This document shows positions 24,953-31,663 of a stretch of 51,758 nucleotides of DNA, in pieces. Source of the DNA: Candidatus Levyibacteriota bacterium (GTDB lineage: Bacteria > Patescibacteriota > Microgenomatia > Levybacterales > UBA12049); assembly GCA_016199085.1 (NCBI GenBank), contig JACQHJ010000007.1, positions 1 to 51,758 of the forward strand, in the 5' to 3' direction. The first letter of the stretch is position 1; each line of letters opens with the position of its first letter. The notes beneath the pieces are model-generated. The model searched no databases, was not told the DNA's origin, and was given only the letters and a program-made list of their open reading frames with translations. A program made the position numbers and the translations under genes.

Positions 24953-26224
24953 ATGATAAGAAGATCGTTATTAAATCAGCTACGAGAACATCTCTTAAGT
25001 CCAGAAATTACCTTTATTGTCGGACCTCGCCAGGCTGGTAAAACCACATTGATGGAGATACTAAGAGATGAATTGGTAGAAAAAGGCGAGAAAACTCTTT
25101 TTCTCAATCTCGATTTTAATGCAGACCGCCCCTTTTTTGACTCCCAGGAAAAACTACTACAAAGAATCTCCTACGAGATGGGGGAAGATAAAGGATATGT
25201 ATTTATTGATGAGATACAAAGAAAAGAAGATGCAGGGTTATTTTTAAAAGGGCTTTATGATATGAAGTTGCCATATAAATTTATTGTTTCAGGATCAGGT
25301 AGCATAGAGCTTAAAGAAAAAATCCATGAATCATTACCAGGCAGAAAAAAGCTTTTTGAATTGACAACTTTAACTTTTGAAGAGTTTGTAGCTTACAAAA
25401 CAGATTACAAACATATAAAAGAGGGTGAATCTTTTGCAGGGCTTGCCATCTTTTTTGATCTTTTTAAAGAGCTAGCGCAGCAATATCTTGAAGAATATTT
25501 AAATTTTGGGGGGTATCCTAAGGTAGTGCTTGCAAAAACCTATGAGGAAAAACGGGCAGCTATTGCTGATATTTATCAAAGTTTTTTGGAAAAGGATATG
25601 TCAATTCTTTTAAACATCCAAAAAACAGAAAGTTTAACAGCTTTACTTAGAGTACTTGCTTCTCAAATAGGCAATTTAGTCAATTTGGCAGAGCTTTCTA
25701 ATACTTTGGGGATTTCAGTTCAAACTGTGAAAGATTATCTCTGGTATTTGGAAAAAACCTATATCATCAGCAAAGTCACTCCCTATTTTAAAAATACGAG
25801 GAAGGAAATAACAAAAAGCCCCATCTATTATTTTGTTGATCTAGGACTGCGTAACTTCGCAGCCAATCAATTTGGTCACGGTGCGTTTGACACCACTGGG
25901 TTTTTGTTTGAAAACTTTGTTTTCAATAATTTAAAAGGGCATCTTAAGCTTACCCCCACCAGTATTCATTTTTGGAGAACCAAGGATAGAGCTGAAGTTG
26001 ATTTTATCCTGAATACCAGTAGGGAAATTATACCTATAGAGGTTAAATACACAAAATTAAAGGAACCTGAAATAAGCCGTTCCTTCAGGTCATTTTTAAC
26101 CAAGTATAAAGTTCCAAAAGCATTTATTGTAAATCTTAGTTTAATTCAAGAAGTAATTGCTGAAGGTGCTAAAGTTTATTTCATTCCATTTTTTAATACT
26201 CAAATTATAACAAAAAAAGTGTAA
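24953..26224 (+). CDS. AAA family ATPase with C-terminal DUF4143
   Basis: This 423-residue protein has the usual family length. Walker A is GPRQAGKTT at residues 24-32 and Walker B is YVFIDEIQR at 82-90; a GSGSIEL sensor-like segment follows. The C-terminal half is DUF4143, with RTKDRAEVDFIL and IPIEVKY, which resemble the D-ExK core of restriction-like nucleases. The group (AAA_14 + DUF4143) is widespread, often scattered and linked to mobile or defence contexts, but its biochemical role is not settled. It stands alone with its own promoter, next to toxin-antitoxin genes and a toxin remnant, which fits an accessory island. The transcript is predicted to be nearly leaderless, which fixes the start at 24953. 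Confidence 0.85.
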   Translation: MIRRSLLNQLREHLLSPEITFIVGPRQAGKTTLMEILRDELVEKGEKTLFLNLDFNADRPFFDSQEKLLQRISYEMGEDKGYVFIDEIQRKEDAGLFLKGLYDMKLPYKFIVSGSGSIELKEKIHESLPGRKKLFELTTLTFEEFVAYKTDYKHIKEGESFAGLAIFFDLFKELAQQYLEEYLNFGGYPKVVLAKTYEEKRAAIADIYQSFLEKDMSILLNIQKTESLTALLRVLASQIGNLVNLAELSNTLGISVQTVKDYLWYLEKTYIISKVTPYFKNTRKEITKSPIYYFVDLGLRNFAANQFGHGAFDTTGFLFENFVFNNLKGHLKLTPTSIHFWRTKDRAEVDFILNTSREIIPIEVKYTKLKEPEISRSFRSFLTKYKVPKAFIVNLSLIQEVIAEGAKVYFIPFFNTQIITKKV

Positions 26225-26402
26225 ATTTAAGTCTTGCTGTAGTAATAGAGTACTTTTATGGAAACAATTGGAAAAAGGATGGTGATGGACTGAATTTGGT
26301 GAGTTCGATTTCCATTGGGGTTCGATGTTATAGGTTTAATTCTGAGGAGTTTTCTATAAAACTTTGAGGCTAAATTTCTGTAAAATCACAAATACCATTG
26401 GG

Positions 26403-26475
26403 TGGACCCGACGGGGATCGAACCCGCTACCCTCTAGCTGCCAGCCAGATGTTCAACCATTTAAACTTCGGGCCC
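26403..26475 (-). tRNA. tRNA-Ala (anticodon GGC)
   Basis: The gene has 73 bases on the minus strand. The acceptor stem GGGCCCG pairs with CGGGTCC with a G3-U70 wobble, the classic alanine identity element, and the discriminator is A. D-stem GTTT/GAAC, anticodon stem TCTGG/CTAGA with loop CTGGCAG (anticodon GGC), and T-arm GCGGG-TTCGATC-CCCGT all fold. CCA is not encoded (ACCC follows). The first 15 bases overlap the end of the upstream CDS. Confidence 0.93.
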
Positions 26476-27171
26476 ATGTTTTAATTTCAATTGATTATAT
26501 ACTAAATCAGCAAGTGATTCTAGTTCAAGCTGAACCCGAGAATCAAAATAATCTATCTTTAATACACCTTTATAATCTTTTTTTAAAGTAGGCTTTCCGA
26601 TAGTTCTAGGATCGATTCTAGCTTTATAAAATAATCTTTTAGGTACCCCGGTGACTTCCTGCCAAAAGTCTTCTAGATCCTCTATATTCTGGTCTGCCCT
26701 ACATTGAACAGTACAGCGTATTTTCTCAAGATCAAACTTAAAACAGGTTTTCAAAAGAGTTAAGAATACAATAATTATTCTTGGGTCTGTATTTCCCAGA
26801 CTGAAAGCTCTATTAGATTTATACTTACTAGCCTCTCCCAGACAAAGCATCGCAAGTGCAATTTTTGCAGTCTTTTCATTATGTATAAAGTCAGCAATCT
26901 TTATATTTATTTTAGTAAGTCCTTCAAAAAATTCTTTTCTTTTTATTCTGTTTCTCTCCTGAGCAATTAGTCGTACTTTTTCCAAGTGAATTTTATTCAT
27001 TTTTTTAAGTTTTAAATAATAGCTTTCTGGAAGAACCATTCCCTTAAACCAAGCATGCAGAGTTCCTTTTGGAAAACCTACGTTCAATTTTTCTCTTATT
27101 TCAGTATAAGTATAACCTTCAGAACGAAGTCTTCTAGCTTCATTAACCACTCTTAAATCATAACGCCACAT
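26461..27171 (-). CDS. HTH plus LAGLIDADG-like protein overlapping a tRNA gene
   Basis: The protein has 236 residues. The N-terminus (EARRLRSEGYTYTEIREKL) looks like a helix-turn-helix. The middle has MLCLGEASK followed by FSLGNTDPRIIIVFLTLL and a RCTVQCRAD strand. This pattern resembles one LAGLIDADG endonuclease half (LxGEGSK ... NSDPxII), so it may be a DNA-binding or nicking protein of homing-endonuclease ancestry. I am not sure it is catalytically active. The last codons (GPEV and stop TAA) are formed by the first 15 bases of the tRNA-Ala(GGC) gene on the same strand, so the two genes share DNA and may share a transcript. That position suggests insertion beside, or co-evolution with, the tRNA. 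Confidence 0.65.
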   Translation of the reverse strand: MWRYDLRVVNEARRLRSEGYTYTEIREKLNVGFPKGTLHAWFKGMVLPESYYLKLKKMNKIHLEKVRLIAQERNRIKRKEFFEGLTKINIKIADFIHNEKTAKIALAMLCLGEASKYKSNRAFSLGNTDPRIIIVFLTLLKTCFKFDLEKIRCTVQCRADQNIEDLEDFWQEVTGVPKRLFYKARIDPRTIGKPTLKKDYKGVLKIDYFDSRVQLELESLADLVYNQLKLKHGPEV

Positions 27172-27250
27172 GTTGTTTTCCTAACTTATAGCATATTTAA
27201 CCTAATTCATTGTTGACTATTGATATATTATATTATAACATAGTTCTAAT

Positions 27251-27403
27251 ATGGAAATGGAGGTAAAGATAATTCAAATCGGAAACTCCGTAGGCTTTAT
27301 CATTCCGAAGCTTATTTTAAAAGTTTTTGGTTGGAAAGTAGGAGATAAAGTAACAGTCAAGTACAATTCCACAGACGGAAGTGTTCTATACAGAAAAAAA
27401 TAA
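27251..27403 (+). CDS. Tiny AbrB/MazE-like (SpoVT-AbrB) protein, 50 aa
   Basis: ATG at 27251, TAA at 27401-27403. The product contains KIIQIGNSVGFIIPK and FGWKVGDKVTV, the swapped-hairpin core of AbrB/MazE antitoxins (G-NS-x-G-x-x-IPK ... GDKV). A TTGACT (27213-27218) and TATAAC (27234-27239) 15 bases apart lie 11 bases before the ATG, so the leader is very short. A second in-frame ATG at 27257 is possible. No MazF-like toxin adjoins it: a tRNA on the other strand follows and a convergent or divergent gene precedes. It is an orphan antitoxin or a small regulator. Confidence 0.65.
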   Translation: MEMEVKIIQIGNSVGFIIPKLILKVFGWKVGDKVTVKYNSTDGSVLYRKK

Positions 27404-27425
27404 CCAGATAAAATGATTAATCTTG

Positions 27426-27496
27426 TGGACCATGGGAGAATCGAACTCCCGTCCTCGCAATGCGAATGCGATGCATTACCACTGTGCTAATGGCCC
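27426..27496 (-). tRNA. tRNA-Ala (anticodon CGC)
   Basis: The gene has 71 bases on the minus strand. The acceptor stem GGGCCAT/ATGGTCC again has G3-U70; the discriminator is A and CCA is not encoded. Anticodon stem TCGCA/TGCGA encloses loop TTCGCAT with anticodon CGC (codon GCG). T-arm GGGAG-TTCGATT-CTCCC. The D-stem has one mismatch (GCAC/ATGC). It lies just downstream of the M23 peptidase gene. Confidence 0.9.
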
Positions 27497-27524
27497 TTTA
27501 CTAGCTTTATTTTACCAAGAAAAC

Positions 27525-28655
27525 CTACTGAAGAAAAGAAAGAGGATTAATCGGCGCTCCGTTTTGTCTAACTTCAAAATGGACGTGAGGACCGGTTGTT
27601 CTTCCAGTCATTCCAACCCAGCCTATTACCGTACTTCCTCCTACTACGTTTTGTCCTGCTCCAACGTTAATTCCTGACAAATGGGCATAAAGAGTGGAAT
27701 ATCCGCCTCCGTTATCTATAGTAATATTTGTTCCGTATCCCCCGTCCCAGCTTCCAGAGGACATTGACCTTACAATTCCGCTTTTTGCAGCCACAATCGG
27801 TGTTCCGATTGGAGAAGTGATATCAACTGCCATGTGATACCAGGAAGCAAACTGGGAAACAAGACCTCTGACGGGCCAGGTGAAGCCTGAAGCTGAGAAT
27901 GACGTAGAGCTTGGTCCCTGAGCTATATATACCTGGCGCTTGATAAAGGGCTGCTCGGCAGGCTTGACAGCGTCAGGAACAATTAAGATCTGGCCTTCTA
28001 CAAGTGAGAATGTTTCAGGATTGGCAAAGTCATTGAATGGAAAATCGACAATCTTTTGAGGTATGGTATCTAACTTTTTAGCAATCGTATAAACAGTGTC
28101 TCCCCTGTTAACCTTATACGCCATACCTGTAACTGGTAGAATTTCTAATGTGTCGCCTACGGTTATCGAATCAGAGGTTAAGTTGTTTTGCCACTTGATG
28201 GTATTGGTTGAAATACCGAATTTTTGGGCAATCGTTGATATCGTATCTCCTTTGGCAACGGTATAGGTTATGACCTTATCCCTTGGTTTTTGCGAAATGC
28301 TTGTTTCAAAAACATTTTCTCCGACGATTATCGACTGGTTAGTCTCAGGAGACGCTATTTTTGAAGTATTTGGGTTTTCGGAAAAAACAGGATAGGTTGA
28401 AGCTAAAAACGGAGCCACGATTACACCGATTGTCAGTACCAAAAGCGTTGCAAAATGTAAAAAAGGCCGGTTGTAGCGGCCTCTTTTCATAGTTAAAAAC
28501 TTAACTAGAATATTTTTGTTTGTTTCAAAGATAATACTAAAGCCAATGACTTTACTCTTTAGATAGCTTAAAAAGATTCTCAAAAATGGCCCAGTAGTAG
28601 ACAAATATTTCTTAAAAGGATTTGAAAACACGCCAAAAAGTTTCCGTTTGTTCAT
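27525..28655 (-). CDS. LysM-containing M23 metallopeptidase (murein hydrolase)
   Basis: This 376-residue protein has a membrane segment at about 65-85, two LysM domains at about 129-175 (YTVAKGDTISTIAQKFG) and 179-227 (YKVNRGDTVYTIAKKL), and an M23 peptidase domain at about 260-372. Zinc ligands and catalytic residues are present: H274 and D278 (HMAVD), H325 (YAHLS) and H357-x-H359 (HVHFE). It should cut peptidoglycan cross-links outside the membrane, in wall growth or separation. The ATG at 28655 is supported by a promoter 14 bases upstream; an internal ATG at residue 56 would give a more usual signal anchor. It follows rho with its own promoter. Confidence 0.88.
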   Translation of the reverse strand: MNKRKLFGVFSNPFKKYLSTTGPFLRIFLSYLKSKVIGFSIIFETNKNILVKFLTMKRGRYNRPFLHFATLLVLTIGVIVAPFLASTYPVFSENPNTSKIASPETNQSIIVGENVFETSISQKPRDKVITYTVAKGDTISTIAQKFGISTNTIKWQNNLTSDSITVGDTLEILPVTGMAYKVNRGDTVYTIAKKLDTIPQKIVDFPFNDFANPETFSLVEGQILIVPDAVKPAEQPFIKRQVYIAQGPSSTSFSASGFTWPVRGLVSQFASWYHMAVDITSPIGTPIVAAKSGIVRSMSSGSWDGGYGTNITIDNGGGYSTLYAHLSGINVGAGQNVVGGSTVIGWVGMTGRTTGPHVHFEVRQNGAPINPLSFLQ

Positions 28656-28669
28656 GAAAAGTGATATCT

Positions 28670-28698
28670 ATGGTATCAAAAGGATAAGTATTAGTCAA
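28670..28698 (-). promoter_or_regulatory. Promoter for the M23 peptidase gene
   Basis: On the minus strand, TTGACT (28693-28698), 17 bases, TACCAT (28670-28675) preceded by TG-A as an extended -10. The start codon at 28655 lies about 14 bases after the -10, giving a leader of under 10 bases. Confidence 0.55.
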
Positions 28699-28716
28699 CC
28701 TTTGGGGTCAGAAATT

Positions 28717-29964
28717 TTAGACTTTTTGAAGGGAATTTAGGAATTCTTCGTTCGTAGTTGTCTTTGCCAGTTTTTCTATAAAAAGAGATGTTCTCTCTTC
28801 GTCTGACAGCATATAAAGCATCCTTCTCATCGTAATTGTTTTTTGCCTTAATTCCTCTTCCATGATCAGTTCTTCCTGTCTTGTGCCTGATTTTTCAATA
28901 TCGATTGAGGGATAAACTCTTTTATCTGCTAGCCTTCTGTCTAAATGAAGTTCCATATTGCCCGTCCCCTTGAATTCTTCATAGATTAAATCATCCATTC
29001 TTGAACCGGTTTCAACCAAAGCTGTTCCGATGATAGTTAAAGATCCGCCCTCCTGGCAGTTTCTGGCTGCTCCGAAGAATCTTTTCGCAGGCCAAAGTGC
29101 TGCAGGATCAAACCCTCCGGACAGTGTCCTACCACTTGGCGCAACCGAAAGGTTGTAAGCTCTGGCAAGTCTTGTAATAGAGTCTAGGAGGATTATTACG
29201 TCTTTTCCCATTTCAACCATTCTCTTGGCTCTGTCAAGTGTAATTTCTGCAACTCTTGTCTGGTTTTCCGGTGGTTCGTCAAAGTTTGACGCAACAACCT
29301 CTCCATGAACGCTGGAGGTTATGTCTGTTACTTCCTCAGGCCGCTCCCCTATCAATGCCGCCATAAGGTGGACATTTGGAAAGTTTTGCGAAATTCCGGC
29401 TGCCAACTCTTTGAGTATTGTCGTCTTTCCCGCTTTCGGAGGAGAAACGATCATTCCTCTTTGTCCAAAACCGATCGGCGCAATTAAATCGATTATTCTT
29501 GTAGAAAGAGGCGTTTTGCCTGTTGTTAGTGTTATCTGTTTTTTGGGATAAATCGGTGTCAGATCGTCAAAATATGGCCTGTTTAGGCTGTCGTCTGCGT
29601 TGACTTCATTGACTTTTTCAACCTTTAGGAGTCCGAAATATCTTTCCGTGTCTTTTGGAGGTCTGCCTACTCCCTCGACTAAGTCACCCGGTCTTAACAT
29701 AAACCTTCTAATCTGAGACTGGGAAATATAAATGTCTCTGTGAGATGGAATAAATTTGGGCCTTAAGAACCCGTGTCCTTCGGGCTGAATATCCAAAAAA
29801 CCTTTAACAGGCAGCCCTTGGGGCTCTGGTCTTGGCTCCATTTGTTGCGCGACAAAAGGCTCCGGAGCTTTGGGAGCTTCTTCTTGTTGTGGTTTATTGG
29901 GAGTGTCAATTGGGGTTCCAACAATATCATCAACTTGTGTGTGGACTTTTTTCTTTACTGGCAT
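28717..29964 (-). CDS. rho: Transcription termination factor Rho
   Basis: The protein has 415 residues, close to the 419 of E. coli Rho. A Pro/Glu-rich N-terminal tail of about 50 residues precedes the cold-shock-like RNA-binding domain (GFLDIQPEGHGFLRPKF, about 55-125). The RecA-type motor has Walker A SPPKAGKTT at about 174-182, DVIILLDSITRLARAYN as Walker B, the Q-loop/R-loop region GGFDPAALWPAKRFFGAARN and GTGNMELHLDRRLADKRVYPSIDI. All key motifs are intact. It is a hexameric RNA translocase that ends untranslated transcripts. It is read from a strong promoter at 30070-30098 with a leader of about 100 bases that begins with a hairpin. Confidence 0.97.
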   Translation of the reverse strand: MPVKKKVHTQVDDIVGTPIDTPNKPQQEEAPKAPEPFVAQQMEPRPEPQGLPVKGFLDIQPEGHGFLRPKFIPSHRDIYISQSQIRRFMLRPGDLVEGVGRPPKDTERYFGLLKVEKVNEVNADDSLNRPYFDDLTPIYPKKQITLTTGKTPLSTRIIDLIAPIGFGQRGMIVSPPKAGKTTILKELAAGISQNFPNVHLMAALIGERPEEVTDITSSVHGEVVASNFDEPPENQTRVAEITLDRAKRMVEMGKDVIILLDSITRLARAYNLSVAPSGRTLSGGFDPAALWPAKRFFGAARNCQEGGSLTIIGTALVETGSRMDDLIYEEFKGTGNMELHLDRRLADKRVYPSIDIEKSGTRQEELIMEEELRQKTITMRRMLYMLSDEERTSLFIEKLAKTTTNEEFLNSLQKV

Positions 29965-30041
29965 ATAGCAAATTTTTAAGCTTTAACTTAAATTCTTCAA
30001 TATTTGATAACCGCGTGTTTAATCGAAAGTTTCCTGAGTGT

Positions 30042-30064
30042 TGCTTTTGAAGACTTTAAAAGCA
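30042..30064 (-). promoter_or_regulatory. Hairpin at the 5' end of the rho leader
   Basis: TGCTTTT (30042-30048) and AAAAGCA (30058-30064) form a 7-bp stem with a 9-base loop. It begins within a base or two of the predicted rho transcription start. It may protect the mRNA end or take part in leader control. Rho autoregulation by leader attenuation is known in E. coli, but nothing here proves the same mechanism. Confidence 0.4.
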
Positions 30065-30069
30065 CCTTT

Positions 30070-30098
30070 ATTAGACCATAAGTTTTTGTTTTTGTCAA
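30070..30098 (-). promoter_or_regulatory. Promoter for rho
   Basis: On the minus strand a perfect TTGACA (30093-30098), 17 bases, then TCTAAT (30070-30075) with an extended TG-G before it. Start near 30063, about 100 bases before the ATG at 29964. Confidence 0.7.
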
Positions 30099-30136
30099 TA
30101 TGGTAATTAAAAACACGCATTTTGTGACATGTTTTG

Positions 30137-30165
30137 TTGACTTTTTAAGACCTCCTTGCTATTAT
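30137..30165 (+). promoter_or_regulatory. Promoter for the 167-aa secreted protein
   Basis: TTGACT (30137-30142), 17 bases, TATTAT (30160-30165) with TG-C directly upstream (extended -10). It gives a leader of about 60 bases that carries the strongest Shine-Dalgarno sequence of the window. Confidence 0.7.
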
Positions 30166-30231
30166 CCACCAAGAATTAATCATTAATATAGTTTTTAACT
30201 ACATTAATTTGATCGAGGAGGTGAAATAAAG

Positions 30232-30735
30232 ATGAAAAAAGAATTAGTAATTGCCGCAGCAGTAGCAACCGCAGGAACAGTAGGAGCAGCCGGAGTAGTA
30301 CAGGCTGAAGTAGGACTTCCCGGAAGCGTCCCATCTTCTGAATGTATAAATCAAACGGAAACTTACGTAGCTGATCCAGGAGAACAAATTGCTGTATCTG
30401 CAGAAAATGTTATTGTCTCTTTTGGGGACGGAGCAGTAAATGCAAACGGTAAGAATTTTGTTGACTCAGACCCACATACAAGTACTTTATTAGTTGACCT
30501 AAATCAACCAGGTTGTGCTTATAATTTAATCGCTAATCTGGGAAAATCAAGAATTAGAGTCACAGCTTATAGAGATGGCTTAGAAGGAGCTGATCTCTTA
30601 GCAAAAAGGGCAGCAAGACTTGAGAGGGCACATCAAGACGATCCTCATTTTAGAGTTCTTGCACAGTCAATCCCGAGTTTTGTAGTTTCCAACATTGGTC
30701 GTCCAGTTGGTAGTAGTACAACAAGAGCTAGATAA
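30232..30735 (+). CDS. Secreted hypothetical protein, 167 aa
   Basis: A signal peptide is clear: MKKELVIAAAVATAGTVGAAG followed by VVQAE, with probable cleavage after VQA. The mature part of about 140 residues has two cysteines (SECINQ and QPGCAYN), an acidic VSFGDGAVNANGKNFVDSD segment and a basic Arg/Ser-rich end (GSSTTRAR). I recognise no family. A near-perfect Shine-Dalgarno GAGGAGGTGA (30215-30224) ends 7 bases before ATG. An extended -10 promoter precedes it and a strong terminator follows, so the gene is a single, probably highly expressed unit. This fits an abundant exported or periplasmic structural or binding protein. Confidence 0.75.
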   Translation: MKKELVIAAAVATAGTVGAAGVVQAEVGLPGSVPSSECINQTETYVADPGEQIAVSAENVIVSFGDGAVNANGKNFVDSDPHTSTLLVDLNQPGCAYNLIANLGKSRIRVTAYRDGLEGADLLAKRAARLERAHQDDPHFRVLAQSIPSFVVSNIGRPVGSSTTRAR

Positions 30736-30753
30736 TACTAGGTTTACTCGCTT

Positions 30754-30785
30754 AAAATCCCATTCAACTTGAATGGGATTTTTTG
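30754..30785 (+). terminator. Intrinsic terminator after the 167-aa secreted protein gene
   Basis: AAAATCCCATTC (30754-30765), a 5-base loop and GAATGGGATTTT (30771-30782) form a 12-bp stem that runs into six T residues. Confidence 0.9.
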
Positions 30786-30844
30786 TTATTAGGATATAAA
30801 TAATATTTTATATACTATAAATATAACTTAATATTATAAGACGC

Positions 30845-30873
30845 TTGACACACCACTTAACTACTGTTATAAT
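30845..30873 (+). promoter_or_regulatory. Near-consensus promoter of the surface-protein operon
   Basis: A perfect TTGACA (30845-30850), 17 bases, and a perfect TATAAT (30868-30873) preceded by TG-T. It is the best promoter in the window. Start near 30880, so the leader is about 70 bases. Confidence 0.85.
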
Positions 30874-30880
30874 TCCCAAA

Positions 30881-30938
30881 TCTTAATAGTTTGTTTCTTC
30901 TGCCCCAGAAACGAAAGATGATTTCTAACGTATTAAGA
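30881..30938 (+). promoter_or_regulatory. Folded 5' leader with a closing stem at the transcript start
   Basis: TCTTAATA (30881-30888) pairs perfectly with TATTAAGA (30931-30938). Inside are GTTTCT (30893-30898) with AGAAAC (30907-30912) and a small GAAA/TTTC hairpin. The closing stem starts at the predicted +1 and ends 11 bases before the ATG at 30950, where no Shine-Dalgarno is visible. It could stabilise the mRNA or control access to the start. I recognise no riboswitch class. Confidence 0.45.
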
Positions 30939-30949
30939 ATATAGCCTAT

Positions 30950-31663
30950 ATGAAAAAACTATTTGCAATTATCCTTTTATCAGTTTTATTTTTTGCATTT
31001 AAAGTAAGTGCGGCAAATGCAGCAGGATGTACGCCAGTATACGGTGGCGGAGAAACATGCCCCGGTTATTCTTATTCTATCCAAAAACTCGTCCAAAGAC
31101 CCGGTAAAGGCGGAGGGGATTTTGTCAATAACCTTTCAATTAATGATGCCAAGTATAATCCTTCCCAAAACGTAACCTTCCAGGTAACTCTTAAGAATAC
31201 AGGATCAAATACAATCCCAACAATTACGGTTACAGACGTATTTCCTAAATATCTTTCCTTTGTCTCAGGACCCGGAAACTTTAATGCAAAGACCAAAACA
31301 CTCGTCTTTTCAGTTGCAAGCTTCAAACCCGGACAAAGCGTAACCTATACGATAGTTGGAAAAATCCTAGATGAAGCAGGTCTTCCAAAAGATGAAGGAG
31401 TAATCTGTCAGTTAAACCAGGCAACAGCAACAGATTCAAGCGGAGTAGTTAATTCTTCATCTTCACAATTCTGTTTGCAAAAACAGGTATTGGGAGAAAC
31501 AACCAAAGGCGGATTACCTGTTATGCCTGCACCGGAAATCACAACCACGCCTGCAACAGGACCTGAGATGCTTCCTTTAGCATTACTTGTACCAGGAGCA
31601 TTAGGTGGACTATTATTAAGAAGACGATCAAAAAGATCACTTATTACAGGGGGTGAGAAATAA
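30950..31663 (+). CDS. Surface protein with DUF11 domain and C-terminal sorting-type tail
   Basis: This 237-residue protein has a signal peptide (MKKLFAIILLSVLFFAF, cleavage probably after ANA) and a cysteine pair near the mature start. A DUF11-type beta domain at about 60-150 (VTFQVTLKNTGSNTIPTITVTDVFP) is followed by a Pro/Thr linker. The C-terminus reads TTPATGPEMLPLALLVPGALGG then LLLRRRSKRS, that is, a short PATGPE motif, a hydrophobic stretch and an Arg-rich tail. This matches cell-surface sorting signals, in a variant lacking the LPxTG spelling. DUF11 domains are typical of surface layers. The stop overlaps the next start (TAATG), so translation of the two genes is coupled. Confidence 0.8.
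   Translation: MKKLFAIILLSVLFFAFKVSAANAAGCTPVYGGGETCPGYSYSIQKLVQRPGKGGGDFVNNLSINDAKYNPSQNVTFQVTLKNTGSNTIPTITVTDVFPKYLSFVSGPGNFNAKTKTLVFSVASFKPGQSVTYTIVGKILDEAGLPKDEGVICQLNQATATDSSGVVNSSSSQFCLQKQVLGETTKGGLPVMPAPEITTTPATGPEMLPLALLVPGALGGLLLRRRSKRSLITGGEK

Noticed and set aside
26225-26402. TTCGAT-rich stretch downstream of the ATPase gene as a degenerate tRNA
   Set aside because: Two T-arm-like words occur but no acceptor or anticodon stems could be paired.
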